Shown: positions 8,188-18,046 of the stretch, piece after piece | How the letters are laid out: each line of letters opens with the position of its first letter | Numbering within the stretch: position 1 is the stretch's first letter | Assembly (NCBI GenBank): GCA_017539025.1 | Contig: JAFYHT010000070.1 | Coordinates: 1 to 64,000, forward strand | Direction of reading: 5' to 3' | Source: Erysipelotrichaceae bacterium | GTDB taxonomy: Bacteria; Bacillota_I; Bacilli_A; Erysipelotrichales; Erysipelotrichaceae | Length of the DNA: 64,000 bases | Translations under genes and position numbers: made by a program | Notes under the pieces: model-generated | Told to the model about the DNA's origin: nothing | What the model saw: only the letters and a program-made list of their open reading frames with translations | The model's database searches: none

Positions 8188-8874
8188 ATGATAAAAACGA
8201 TTTTATGGGACGTCGATGGGACTTTACTGGACTTTCTTGCTGCGGAAAGAGCAGCGATCAGAACACTGTTTTCCGTCTTTGATCTGGGAGAATGTACCGA
8301 TGAGATGCTGGCAAGATATTCTGCTATCAACGTTGTTTTCTGGCAAAGACTGGAAAGAAATGAGATCACAAGAGCTGAGGTCTTAAGAGGACGTTTTGAA
8401 CAGTTCTTCTCTGAGTATGGTCTGGATGCCAGTATCGCTGAGCAGTTCAACGAAAGATATCAGCTGACACTTGGTGATACCATCGTATATCGCGATGACA
8501 GCCTGAATATCTTAAAGGCATTAAAAGGAAAAGTGAGACAGTATGTCGTTTCAAACGGTACAATCGTTGCCCAGACAAAAAAGCTGAAGAATTCAAAGAT
8601 CGGCGAAGTCATGGATGGGGTGTTCCTTTCTGAGAAGCTGGGTGTCGAAAAGCCTGATAAGGGATTCTTTGATGAGGTGTTTGATGAGATCGGTGTTGAT
8701 GACCTGAATGAAGTCATGATCATCGGTGATTCTCTGACAAGCGATATCCAGGGAGGGATGAACGCAGGAATTCAGACCTGCTGGTACAATCCGGATCATC
8801 TGGATCTTCCTGATCAGTATCATGTCGATCACATCATTTTTGATCTTCATGAAGTATTTGATTTGCTTGATTAA
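8188..8874 (+). CDS. YjjG-type HAD pyrimidine 5'-nucleotidase
   Basis: The 228-residue HAD hydrolase has all four motifs: DVDGTLLDF (nucleophile Asp), VVSNG, KPDKGFF (Lys) and IIGDSLTSDIQGG. The wording of motif IV and the following CWYNP are typical of YjjG proteins, which dephosphorylate non-canonical pyrimidine nucleotides such as dUMP or 5-substituted forms. It follows the nucleoside hydrolase in the same direction and is closed by a terminator at 8883. Confidence 0.85.
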   Translation: MIKTILWDVDGTLLDFLAAERAAIRTLFSVFDLGECTDEMLARYSAINVVFWQRLERNEITRAEVLRGRFEQFFSEYGLDASIAEQFNERYQLTLGDTIVYRDDSLNILKALKGKVRQYVVSNGTIVAQTKKLKNSKIGEVMDGVFLSEKLGVEKPDKGFFDEVFDEIGVDDLNEVMIIGDSLTSDIQGGMNAGIQTCWYNPDHLDLPDQYHVDHIIFDLHEVFDLLD

Positions 8875-8882
8875 AGTAAAAG

Positions 8883-8904
8883 AAAATGCCGGACTGGCAT
8901 TTTT
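8883..8904 (+). terminator. Rho-independent terminator after the nucleotidase
   Basis: AAAATGCC and GGCATTTT form an 8-bp stem around a GGACT-type loop, followed by T residues. Confidence 0.75.
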
Positions 8905-9000
8905 CTATTGAGCATTCTTTGTTTTTTCGGGATACTTCTGTTTTTGATGTATATCGTATAATAAAGAAAAGGACAGAGAAACAATTGATAGGTGAGGGAA

Positions 9001-9861
9001 ATGGGAATCGTACAGGATCTTGAACAGAAAAAGAATTTTACTGATACTGAAATTGCGATTGCGGATTATATCCTGATGAATCCTGATGAGATAAAGGATT
9101 TGGGGATCGTGGATCTGGCAGATGCGACATTTTCTTCCAATGCGGCCATCATCAGACTGTGCCGGAAGCTGGGCTTGAACGGATACAAGGAATTCAGGAT
9201 CGCTTTTGTTTCTGATCTGGAGAAGATCAGACACTTACAGAAAGATACAGATGTCGATAAGCCTTTTGATGAGGTCGATGGAACGGCTTCGATCATGAGG
9301 AACATCGCCAACGTATCGCAGGCAGGCATTGAGGAATCATATGCGCTGATCCCGCCGGGCAGATTAAATACTGCCGCAAGGATGTTGAGACAGGCGAAAA
9401 GGATCTATATCTATGCAGCAGGTGATTCTCTGATCACCGCAAAAGGTTTTGCCAACTACATGTTGAAGATCGGAAAGATCGTCATATTCCCGGCAGACTA
9501 TCTGGAGTCGACGGAGATCACTTCCGGATCGGATGAAAACGATGTCGCCATGGTCATCAGCTACTCCGGTTATATCCTGGCTTCTATGCAAAGGGAGATC
9601 AAGACGCTAAAGAGAAACAGGACTCCTTTGATCGTCGTATCTTCCATAAAAGAGTGTGAAGAAGCGGATCTGCACATCCCTGTTCCCGATAGGGAAAGAA
9701 GTATCGGCAGGATCGCCGGTTTCTATTCGCAAAGTTCCATCCGTTATATCCTTAACTGTCTCTTTGGTATAGTTTATTCAAAGGATATGGAGAAAAACAA
9801 GGAATTCAAAAACAAGACAGAGGTATATAACTATACGGATCTTGATTACAAACAGGAATGA
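9001..9861 (+). CDS. MurR/RpiR family transcriptional regulator
   Basis: The 286-residue product has an N-terminal RpiR helix-turn-helix domain (about 1-77; IADYILMNPDEI, SSNAAIIRLCRKLGLNGYKEF) and a SIS sugar-phosphate-binding domain (about 115-250; IYIYAAGDSLITAKGF, VISYSGY). The effector is probably a phosphosugar made by the PTS downstream. I chose ATG 9001, which has AGGTGAGG just upstream; a GTG at 8992 is in frame. A 15-base palindrome immediately after the stop codon and another before the PTS gene are candidate binding sites. Confidence 0.88.
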   Translation: MGIVQDLEQKKNFTDTEIAIADYILMNPDEIKDLGIVDLADATFSSNAAIIRLCRKLGLNGYKEFRIAFVSDLEKIRHLQKDTDVDKPFDEVDGTASIMRNIANVSQAGIEESYALIPPGRLNTAARMLRQAKRIYIYAAGDSLITAKGFANYMLKIGKIVIFPADYLESTEITSGSDENDVAMVISYSGYILASMQREIKTLKRNRTPLIVVSSIKECEEADLHIPVPDRERSIGRIAGFYSQSSIRYILNCLFGIVYSKDMEKNKEFKNKTEVYNYTDLDYKQE

Positions 9862-9876
9862 TGAACTTTTTGTTCA
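9862..9876 (+). promoter_or_regulatory. Candidate RpiR operator, copy 1
   Basis: TGAACTTTTTGTTCA, with TGAAC/GTTCA arms, starts one base after the regulator stop codon. The reverse complement of the same 15 bases is found at 11642-11656. A possible -35 TTGTTC overlaps it, with AATAAT 18 bases later. Confidence 0.5.
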
Positions 9877-9900
9877 GACGAGAATAACTTTGAAATAATA

Positions 9901-9948
9901 AAAACGGACAATATTTCCTAAGGATACGGAAAGAATTGTCCGTTTTTT
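9901..9948 (+). terminator. Terminator between regulator and esterase genes
   Basis: AAAACGGACAAT pairs with ATTGTCCGTTTT (12 bp) and is followed by a run of T. It would stop transcripts of the regulator gene; a transcript starting inside the left arm would escape it. Confidence 0.8.
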
Positions 9949-9988
9949 TATTTCCTTTAAGATAAAAACTGTAAGAGGAGGATCTGAT

Positions 9989-10771
9989 ATGGCATTCCTG
10001 ACACTCAGCATGTATTCGGACGCATTGTCCATGGACACAAACGTTTCTGTGATCCTGCCGGAGAAAAGAAAAGGCGGCAGAGAAGAAGTAAACTACCGCA
10101 AATATCCCGTTTTGTATTGTCTTCATGGACATGGAGATGATCATACAGCCTGGATCCGCAAAAGCAATATCGAAATCGTCGCAAGAAACTATCAGGTGGT
10201 GATTGTCATGCCGACAGTACAAAGAGGCTATTACGTAGACGGCTATCAGGGTCTGGCATATTACACGTACTTGACAAAGGAACTGCCTGTCAAGATGGCA
10301 AATTTCTTCCCGATCTCATTAAAAAGAGAAGACACCTACATCATGGGCAATTCCATGGGCGGATATGGTGCATTCCGTATTGCCCTGGCAAACCCTGACA
10401 AGTATGCGGCAGCTGTTGCCTTGTCTCCGGCTCTGCCGCAGGTCTTATACAAATACAAAAACGAATTCACCAGAGGCATGGAACTCGCTGTCGGTCCTGA
10501 AGATCAGTTTGAAGGTTCCGATAACGATCTGCTTAAGCTTGCGGATGATCTGAATGTCTATAAAGATGAAAAACCGAAACTGTATGCCACATGTGGCAAT
10601 CAGGACTGGATCTCCAGCGAGGGATTCAAGCTTCTGGATGAACATATCAGAGAAAACGATCAGAACCTTGATTATGAATCATGGACTGAAGATGGGGAAC
10701 ACAACTGGGATTTCTGGAATCCGCAGATCAAAAAGAGTATCGAACTCTTTGGATTCAAGGAGATGGATTAG
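9989..10771 (+). CDS. Esterase family protein (D-type, tributyrin/feruloyl-esterase-like)
   Basis: The 260-residue alpha/beta hydrolase belongs to the putative esterase family: LYCLHGHGDDHTAW (oxyanion region), MGNSMGGYGAF (nucleophile Ser) and GEHNWDFW (catalytic His). No signal peptide is visible. It probably removes acyl groups from imported or phosphorylated sugars. GAGGAGG precedes the start. It is followed two bases later by another esterase, and a paralogue with the same motifs is at 49895. Confidence 0.82.
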   Translation: MAFLTLSMYSDALSMDTNVSVILPEKRKGGREEVNYRKYPVLYCLHGHGDDHTAWIRKSNIEIVARNYQVVIVMPTVQRGYYVDGYQGLAYYTYLTKELPVKMANFFPISLKREDTYIMGNSMGGYGAFRIALANPDKYAAAVALSPALPQVLYKYKNEFTRGMELAVGPEDQFEGSDNDLLKLADDLNVYKDEKPKLYATCGNQDWISSEGFKLLDEHIRENDQNLDYESWTEDGEHNWDFWNPQIKKSIELFGFKEMD

Positions 10772-10773
10772 TT

Positions 10774-11640
10774 ATGAAAAGCAGTGAATTCAATGAATTA
10801 TACGGAAGATACATTGATACGAGTGCGATCGAAAGGAAATCGCTCGATGTGGAGTATGGGCCTTTGGAAAGAAACAGACTGGATATCTATTATCCCGATA
10901 CAAAGAAAGATGTCTATCCCGTCGTGATCTTCTTCCATGGAGGAGCTTTCTTCAAGGGAGATAAGGGCAGATATCAGCTGAAACCGGCTTTATATGGCCT
11001 GGAAAGAGGCTTTGCGGTCGTTTCCGTCAATTACTCACTGGCTCCGAAAAATCCTCTTCCACAGGCATTCATCGATGCTTCAAGAGCTGTTTCCTACATC
11101 AGGGATCATGCGCAAGAAAATGATCTGGACAAAGACAATATCGTTTTATGGGGAGAATCTGCCGGAGCAACACTGGCTTTATATACAGGCCTGGTAGATG
11201 ATCCTCCATTCGATGGCGAAAAAGACTTCGTGAAAGTCAAAGCAATCATCGACTGGTATGCGCCAGTCGATCAGCTGGCGATGGAAAAAGAGATCCGTGA
11301 GAATCCTGAGAATGTCTTAAGAACAGAAGATGGCAAGACAGTGAATGAAATGATATTCGCTAAAACAGGAGACGAACTGTTAAAAGCACTGGATGAAGTT
11401 AATCCGATCAATTATCTGAAAAAAGAGAATACACCTCCGGTATTTATCGAACACGGAGGAAGCGATTCGATCGTACCTTTGAAACAGTCTTTGGATCTGA
11501 GAGTTAAGCTGCTTGAATATCTCGATGAAAATGATGTTTCATTAACGATCGTTGAAGGTGCGGAACATGGCGTCGAATCGTTTGAAAATGAAGAAAATCT
11601 GAGCAAAGTATTTGATTTTGTAGAGAAATATATAAAGTAG
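10774..11640 (+). CDS. Alpha/beta hydrolase of the HSL/BD-FAE esterase group
   Basis: The 288-residue product has the HGGAFF oxyanion motif, nucleophile elbow WGESAGA, acidic residue in HGGSDSIVP and His in GAEHGVE, a complete catalytic triad of the hormone-sensitive-lipase-like family. It sits in an operon with the preceding esterase and before the PTS gene, which suggests deacylation of acetylated or otherwise esterified glycosides. The stop codon adjoins a candidate RpiR operator. Confidence 0.83.
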   Translation: MKSSEFNELYGRYIDTSAIERKSLDVEYGPLERNRLDIYYPDTKKDVYPVVIFFHGGAFFKGDKGRYQLKPALYGLERGFAVVSVNYSLAPKNPLPQAFIDASRAVSYIRDHAQENDLDKDNIVLWGESAGATLALYTGLVDDPPFDGEKDFVKVKAIIDWYAPVDQLAMEKEIRENPENVLRTEDGKTVNEMIFAKTGDELLKALDEVNPINYLKKENTPPVFIEHGGSDSIVPLKQSLDLRVKLLEYLDENDVSLTIVEGAEHGVESFENEENLSKVFDFVEKYIK

Positions 11641-11641
11641 C

Positions 11642-11656
11642 TGAACAAAAAGTTCA
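11642..11656 (+). promoter_or_regulatory. Candidate RpiR operator, copy 2
   Basis: TGAACAAAAAGTTCA is the exact reverse complement of the site at 9862-9876 and begins two bases after the esterase stop codon, 120 bases upstream of the PTS gene. Confidence 0.5.
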
Positions 11657-11716
11657 GTATTGAAAACCTGAAAAACAGAAACATCTGCACATTATTTACA
11701 AGGCTGATCTGATGCG

Positions 11717-11745
11717 TTGTATACGGATGTTTCAGAAACTAGAAT
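11717..11745 (+). promoter_or_regulatory. Candidate promoter of the PTS-glycosidase operon
   Basis: TTGTAT at 11717-11722, a 17-base spacer and TAGAAT at 11740-11745. It lies inside the larger interval delimited by GAAACATC and GATGTTTC inverted arms. Confidence 0.45.
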
Positions 11746-11776
11746 GTGAATTGTAAAGAAAAAAAGGAGAACAAAA

Positions 11777-13174
11777 ATGGCTAAGAATTTTGATACCTTA
11801 TGCAACAACATCTTAACTGCGATTGGCGGTAGAGAAAATATCGCTGACTGCTACCACTGTTTTACAAGATTAAGACTCACGGTCGCTGATCCTTCCAAGG
11901 TCGATAAGGAAGCTCTGGAAAAATCAGGCATCATGAAGCTGATCGTTTCCGGAAATCAGTACCAGTGTGTCATCGGCACTGATGTGCAAGACGTCTATCC
12001 TCAGTTCTGCAAGATCGCCAATATTGAAGAAAAGGCTCTCGTTGCGGAAAACCTCGATACCAAGGCAGAAAAGAAAGCATTGAGTTTCAAAACTGTATTT
12101 GATGCAGTGATCGATGCCGTATCAGGTTGTATCCAGCCGTTATTACCGGGCATCATCTGTGCCGGTATGATCAAGATGATCGTTTCCGTATTCGGACCTG
12201 CGATCCTTGGTGTCATTCCTGAAGGTTCCGATCTTCTTACAGTATTAACGATGGCTGGCGATGCGCCATTCTACTTCTTACCTGTTATGTTAGGTTACAC
12301 GGGTGCCAGAAAGTTCGGTCTCAATCCGGTCACAGGCATGATCCTTGGCGGTCTGCTCTTACATCCGACTTATACAGCTCTTGTTGAAGCTGGACAGGCA
12401 TTCAAGGTCTATGGCATTCCGGCTTCACTGGTCAGCTATGCATCATCAGTCGTTCCGATGATCCTGATCACCTGGGTCGCTTCCTTCGTTGAAAAGTTCT
12501 TGAATAAATATATCCCGAACATCGTCAAGATGATGACAGTCATGCCTTTAACAGTACTGATCATGTTGCCGCTGGTATATTGCGTATTAGCTCCGTTAGG
12601 CAATAACTTAGGTACAGCACTGGCAAGCTTCATCCTTGCTATCCCGAACTATCTGGGCGGTTTCGGTATCGGTATCATCGGTGCGATCTACATCGTGCTG
12701 GTCATGACCGGTATGCATCTGCCTGTCATCATGGCGATCGCTGTCACATACTTCACAGTTGGTCATGAAGATGTCGTTCTGGCTTCTTCAGGCCCGGCCA
12801 CAATGGCTTGTGCAGGTGTTGCCCTTGGCGTATGGCTGAAGTCAAAGAAGGCTGATAACAAGCAGCTTGGCTTCTCCTGCTTCACTTCAAATATCCTGGG
12901 CGGTGTTTCTGAACCGATCTGCTACGGTATCCTGCTGCCTTACAAGAAGTCATGGTTATATCAGGCAATCGGCGCATTCGTCGGTGCTGCGATCGTCGGT
13001 TTCACTAAGACAGGTGTCTACACGATCACTTCCGGTGCAGGTTTCGTTGCCTGGATGGGTTATGCAGGCGGCAGCGCAAGCAATCTGCTCTGGGGCTGTG
13101 TCGGTCTGGCTGCTTCCTTCATCATTCCGTTCATCCTGATCATGGTGTTGGGATACGGCGAAGAAAAAGCATAA
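11777..13174 (+). CDS. PTS glucoside-type EIIBC component
   Basis: The 465-residue product starts with an EIIB domain (about 1-80) whose phosphorylated cysteine is Cys28 in CFTRLRL, then a membrane EIIC domain of the glucose/glucoside superfamily (about 105-460) with many hydrophobic segments and the conserved GVSEPICYG near the C-terminus. No EIIA domain is attached, so phosphate must come from an EIIA encoded elsewhere. The adjoining GH1 enzyme suggests uptake of a beta-glucoside as its 6-phosphate. AAAGGAGAA precedes the start. Confidence 0.92.
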   Translation: MAKNFDTLCNNILTAIGGRENIADCYHCFTRLRLTVADPSKVDKEALEKSGIMKLIVSGNQYQCVIGTDVQDVYPQFCKIANIEEKALVAENLDTKAEKKALSFKTVFDAVIDAVSGCIQPLLPGIICAGMIKMIVSVFGPAILGVIPEGSDLLTVLTMAGDAPFYFLPVMLGYTGARKFGLNPVTGMILGGLLLHPTYTALVEAGQAFKVYGIPASLVSYASSVVPMILITWVASFVEKFLNKYIPNIVKMMTVMPLTVLIMLPLVYCVLAPLGNNLGTALASFILAIPNYLGGFGIGIIGAIYIVLVMTGMHLPVIMAIAVTYFTVGHEDVVLASSGPATMACAGVALGVWLKSKKADNKQLGFSCFTSNILGGVSEPICYGILLPYKKSWLYQAIGAFVGAAIVGFTKTGVYTITSGAGFVAWMGYAGGSASNLLWGCVGLAASFIIPFILIMVLGYGEEKA

Positions 13175-13188
13175 TAATCAGAATATAA

Positions 13189-14685
<1,497 letters not shown>

Positions 14686-14699
14686 AAAGGAGAACAAAG

Positions 14700-15686
14700 A
14701 TGAAATTAGGTATTATCGGAGCAGGTGTGATCGTACAGGAATTCCTGCCGAAACTGATCAGACTTGAAGGCATGGAAGTCGTTGCGATACAAGGCACACC
14801 AAATACACTTGATGATGTGAAAAAACTCTGTGATGAAAATGGCGTTCCTCATGCGGTAGGCACATTTGAAGAACTCACAGAACTGGACATCGATACGATC
14901 TATGTCGCAGTGCCGAATTTCTTACACTTCGACTACTGCAAGAAAGGCCTTGAAAACGGACTTAATGTCATCGTCGAAAAACCGATGACATCCAATTACT
15001 CTGAGAGTAAGGAGTTATCCGATCTGGCAAGAGAAAAGAAACTCTTCCTGTTTGAAGCGATCACGACGATCTATCTGGGCAACTATAAAAAGATCGAAGA
15101 ATGGCTGCCTAGGATCGGCGATGTAAAGCTAGTCAAGAGTGAATACAGCCAGTATTCCAGAAGGTATGATGCCTTCAGGAATGGTGAAGTACTTCCGGCA
15201 TTCGATCCGAATAAGGCAGGCGGTGCTTTAATGGATCTGGGTCTTTATAACCTGCATTACATCTTCGGTTTATTCGGAAGACCTGAAGAATATCACTACT
15301 ATCCGAATATCGAAAGAGATATCGATACATCAGGGATCCTGACATTGAAATATCCTTCATTCCAGGCTTTGAGCATTGCGGCCAAAGACTGCAAGGGTTC
15401 CTATGGCGGTCTCATTCAGGGAAGCGAAGGATGCATCAGATCGGAGTATCCGCCAAACCTGGTCGGCAAGATCACATTGGAATTAAACGATGGCACAGTC
15501 GAAGAATATGATGATGGCATGTCCATGGAGAGACTGATCCCGGAATTCACTGCTTTCCAGAAAGCGATCAACAATAAGGACTACGACTTCTGTTACGAAA
15601 AGCTGGATGAATCCCTGCTTGTCAGTGAGATCCAGACCAAGGCAAGACTGGATGCGGGGATCAGATTCCCGGCGGATGACAGATAA
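14700..15686 (+). CDS. Gfo/Idh/MocA family NAD(P)-dependent oxidoreductase
   Basis: The 328-residue product begins with a Rossmann fold (GIIGAGVI) and has the family motif VEKPMTSN, in which Lys is catalytic, followed by the alpha/beta C-terminal domain with GGALMDLGLYNLHY. It would oxidise or reduce a sugar or its derivative. It is the last gene of the catabolic operon, 14 bases after the GH1 gene, preceded by AAAAGGAG. A fusion paralogue lies at 28295. Confidence 0.9.
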   Translation: MKLGIIGAGVIVQEFLPKLIRLEGMEVVAIQGTPNTLDDVKKLCDENGVPHAVGTFEELTELDIDTIYVAVPNFLHFDYCKKGLENGLNVIVEKPMTSNYSESKELSDLAREKKLFLFEAITTIYLGNYKKIEEWLPRIGDVKLVKSEYSQYSRRYDAFRNGEVLPAFDPNKAGGALMDLGLYNLHYIFGLFGRPEEYHYYPNIERDIDTSGILTLKYPSFQALSIAAKDCKGSYGGLIQGSEGCIRSEYPPNLVGKITLELNDGTVEEYDDGMSMERLIPEFTAFQKAINNKDYDFCYEKLDESLLVSEIQTKARLDAGIRFPADDR

Positions 15687-15714
15687 AACGAAAGACAATC
15701 ACATTTTCCCCTTA

Positions 15715-15740
15715 AGGTACAGAGAGATCTGTATCTTTTT
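15715..15740 (+). terminator. Terminator of the PTS-GH1-Gfo operon
   Basis: AGGTACAGA pairs with TCTGTATCT around a GAGA loop, followed by TTTT. Confidence 0.7.
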
Positions 15741-15808
15741 CTTAGTGAACGTTATCTTGTTTGGATGATGGAAGAATTGTTATTATTTTGATATAAGAGG
15801 TGAAAACC

Positions 15809-16768
15809 ATGGAAAAGACATCATTATTGGATTACATTTCTTCGGCAGTCAGAAACGGGAAATTGCCTGAAGGTTTTTCTTTACCTGATGAAGAAGGCGA
15901 TATCGCTTTTGCGGATGGCGCACAGGATGGCATTGCCATCTATCACGGTGCTTCAGAGGAGATCTCGGATGAAGATTATGCATTGATGGAAGAAGCGATC
16001 AAGGCGGCTTCCGATAAGGAGTTTGAAAAAGCGGAAGGATTGTTCAGACAGCTTGGGAAAAAGGTGAGAGCAGTCAGTCTGATCGATGAGATGCAGCAGT
16101 ACATCCTTGAACGTAAGGCAGAGCTCAATGGTGCAGGTCTTCACGAATATGCGATCAAGACAGCCTTTTCAACAGATGACAAAGAGTGTCTGAAATACGC
16201 TTTGATCATACTGGAGCTGTTTGTAACGGATAAGAATGAATCCTGGAAGAAAGATTTACGGACACTGGCCTTGAGTGATGAATTCACAGGTTTCGTCGTC
16301 TTCCTGATGAGAAACTGGACAAACGGCAATGATGAGATCTTTGAGCTGGTAAAGAAGGTCCATGGCTGGGGCAGGATCCACGCCTTGGAACACCTCTACC
16401 CGGACAGCGAAGAGATCAGAAACTTCTTCTTAAAAGACGCCATACACAATGATGTCCTTCCTGCTTATTCAGCTCTGACATGTTTTGAGAAATCGGATAT
16501 GGAAAATGTATTAAAGGGAAGTCTGACATACGAAGAATTCTGCGGCGTCAGGGATATCATTGAAGGCTTATTGGATGAGGGCCCGATAGAAGGACTTTCC
16601 GCAATTGAAAACAAGGAAGAGATCATCTTGAACTTCTTGGAGAAAGCACAGAAGGTACTGTTGCTGGAAAGAGACTATGAAGTCATAGAACAGATCGATT
16701 CCTATTTTGAAGAAGAAAAGAATGAAGCAGTGACATCTCTGTGTAAGAAACTTCTTGAAAAGAAATGA
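15809..16768 (+). CDS. Conserved helical-repeat protein of unknown function
   Basis: The 319-residue product is acidic and apparently all-helical, with short repeated helix pairs resembling HEAT-like repeats (GWGRIHALEHLYP, EIRNFFLKDAIHNDVLPAYSAL). It recalls a conserved hypothetical of Bacillota often seen near regulators and stress genes; no catalytic motif is evident. ATG 15809 is chosen over GTG 15800 because AAGAGGTG lies at the right distance. It is followed by the EFR1 protein 64 bases on. Confidence 0.65.
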   Translation: MEKTSLLDYISSAVRNGKLPEGFSLPDEEGDIAFADGAQDGIAIYHGASEEISDEDYALMEEAIKAASDKEFEKAEGLFRQLGKKVRAVSLIDEMQQYILERKAELNGAGLHEYAIKTAFSTDDKECLKYALIILELFVTDKNESWKKDLRTLALSDEFTGFVVFLMRNWTNGNDEIFELVKKVHGWGRIHALEHLYPDSEEIRNFFLKDAIHNDVLPAYSALTCFEKSDMENVLKGSLTYEEFCGVRDIIEGLLDEGPIEGLSAIENKEEIILNFLEKAQKVLLLERDYEVIEQIDSYFEEEKNEAVTSLCKKLLEKK

Positions 16769-16832
16769 TATCGGAAAAGGAAGTCATAGAATTCTTTGAT
16801 CACAGGAAGGAAATAAAACCGGAGGACCAAAC

Positions 16833-17591
16833 ATGAAAATCTGTTATTTTACGGCAACAGGCAATAGCTTGTATGTCGCAAGAAGGATCGGCGGAGAACT
16901 ATTGTCTATCCCTCAGCTGATGAAGAAAGATGAGATCGTGATCGAAGATGATGCAGTAGGTATCGTCTGTCCTGTCTATTGCGGTGAGATGCCAAAGATG
17001 GTCAGGGAATTTATGAAGAAGGCAAAGATCAGGACAGATTACTTCTTTTTCATCAATACCTATGGGATGCAGGATACAGTCGCAAAACAGAATGCGGCAT
17101 CTGTTTCACAAAAGGCCGGATTGAAACTGGATTATTGTGAATCTGTTGTGATGGTCGATAATTTCCTTCCTGGTTTTGAGATGAAGGATCAGATCGATCA
17201 TGTGGGAGAAAAGAAGATCGAGGAACAGATCGATCAGATCTGTAATGCGATAAACAAGAGAGAAACGAACCAGGTCGATCTTTCATTCAAGAAAAAGGCA
17301 GAGATGGCTGTGGTACATAACACCATGGCAAAGATGATCCTGACTGGCAAATCAGCTTTGAGTTATATCGTCAATGATGACTGTATCAGATGCGGGATCT
17401 GCGCAAAGGTCTGTCCGGCGAACAATATCACAGTAAGTGATCATGTGGAGTTTTCTGATCATTGTGAAGTCTGTTATGCGTGTCTTCACAACTGTCCAAA
17501 GAACGCCATCCATATGAAGTCAGAAAAAAGTGCTGTCCGTTTCCGCAACGACAATGTATCACTTGAGGATATCATCGCGGCAAATGAATGA
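16833..17591 (+). CDS. EFR1 family ferredoxin with flavodoxin domain
   Basis: The 252-residue product combines an N-terminal flavodoxin-like domain (FTATGNSLYVA phosphate loop) with a C-terminal pair of [4Fe-4S] motifs, CIRCGICAKVCPANN and CEVCYACLHNCPKNA. This domain order defines the EFR1 (EMR1-type flavodoxin-ferredoxin) proteins of anaerobes. It likely shuttles electrons between flavin and iron-sulfur partners in the cytoplasm. GGAGG precedes the start. Confidence 0.9.
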   Translation: MKICYFTATGNSLYVARRIGGELLSIPQLMKKDEIVIEDDAVGIVCPVYCGEMPKMVREFMKKAKIRTDYFFFINTYGMQDTVAKQNAASVSQKAGLKLDYCESVVMVDNFLPGFEMKDQIDHVGEKKIEEQIDQICNAINKRETNQVDLSFKKKAEMAVVHNTMAKMILTGKSALSYIVNDDCIRCGICAKVCPANNITVSDHVEFSDHCEVCYACLHNCPKNAIHMKSEKSAVRFRNDNVSLEDIIAANE

Positions 17592-17609
17592 TAAGGAGAT
17601 GAATCGGGA

Positions 17610-17978
17610 ATGACATATAAGGTATTTACGTACGGAACATTAATGAAAAACAAGGTCAACCATCACTATGTTGAAAACAGTGTCTATAAAGGTGAGGCGA
17701 TATTGGATGGCTATGGCTTATACGATACGGGATATGGCTATCCGGCGGCAGTAAAGATGGATGGCTTTCAAGTCGTTGGAGAGATCTATGAAGTCGATGA
17801 AGAAACAAAAGCAGAGATGGATATCCTGGAAGATGTCGATGAGATGTATGCCTGTGATCAGGTGATAGTTCATACAGATCACGGGGATGAAGAAGCCTTG
17901 TTCTATCGCTATCTATTGAGTACAGAAGGAATGAGACTTTGTCCCAATGGCAAGAAATGGAGCGAAGATCAGCTTTAG
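17610..17978 (+). CDS. Gamma-glutamylcyclotransferase family protein (YtfP/AIG2-like)
   Basis: The 122-residue product has the N-terminal YGTLMK phosphate-like loop and GYGLYDTGYGYPAAV of the GGCT fold; the acid Glu lies in YEVDEETKAEMDILED. Members cyclise gamma-glutamyl amines or amino acids to 5-oxoproline. A gamma-glutamyltransferase gene is present at 47106, but the two are far apart and need not cooperate. It follows the ferredoxin gene by 18 bases. Confidence 0.85.
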   Translation: MTYKVFTYGTLMKNKVNHHYVENSVYKGEAILDGYGLYDTGYGYPAAVKMDGFQVVGEIYEVDEETKAEMDILEDVDEMYACDQVIVHTDHGDEEALFYRYLLSTEGMRLCPNGKKWSEDQL

Positions 17979-18000
17979 TACAATGCTTTTAAAAAAAATA

Positions 18001-18035
18001 AAAAATGGAATGACAAGAAGGATCATTCCATTTTT
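18001..18035 (+). terminator. Bidirectional terminator
   Basis: A 13-bp stem (AAAAATGGAATGA with TCATTCCATTTTT) lies between convergent genes and has A and T runs on its two sides, so it can serve both strands. Confidence 0.85.
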
Positions 18036-18046
18036 CTTCGTTTGTA

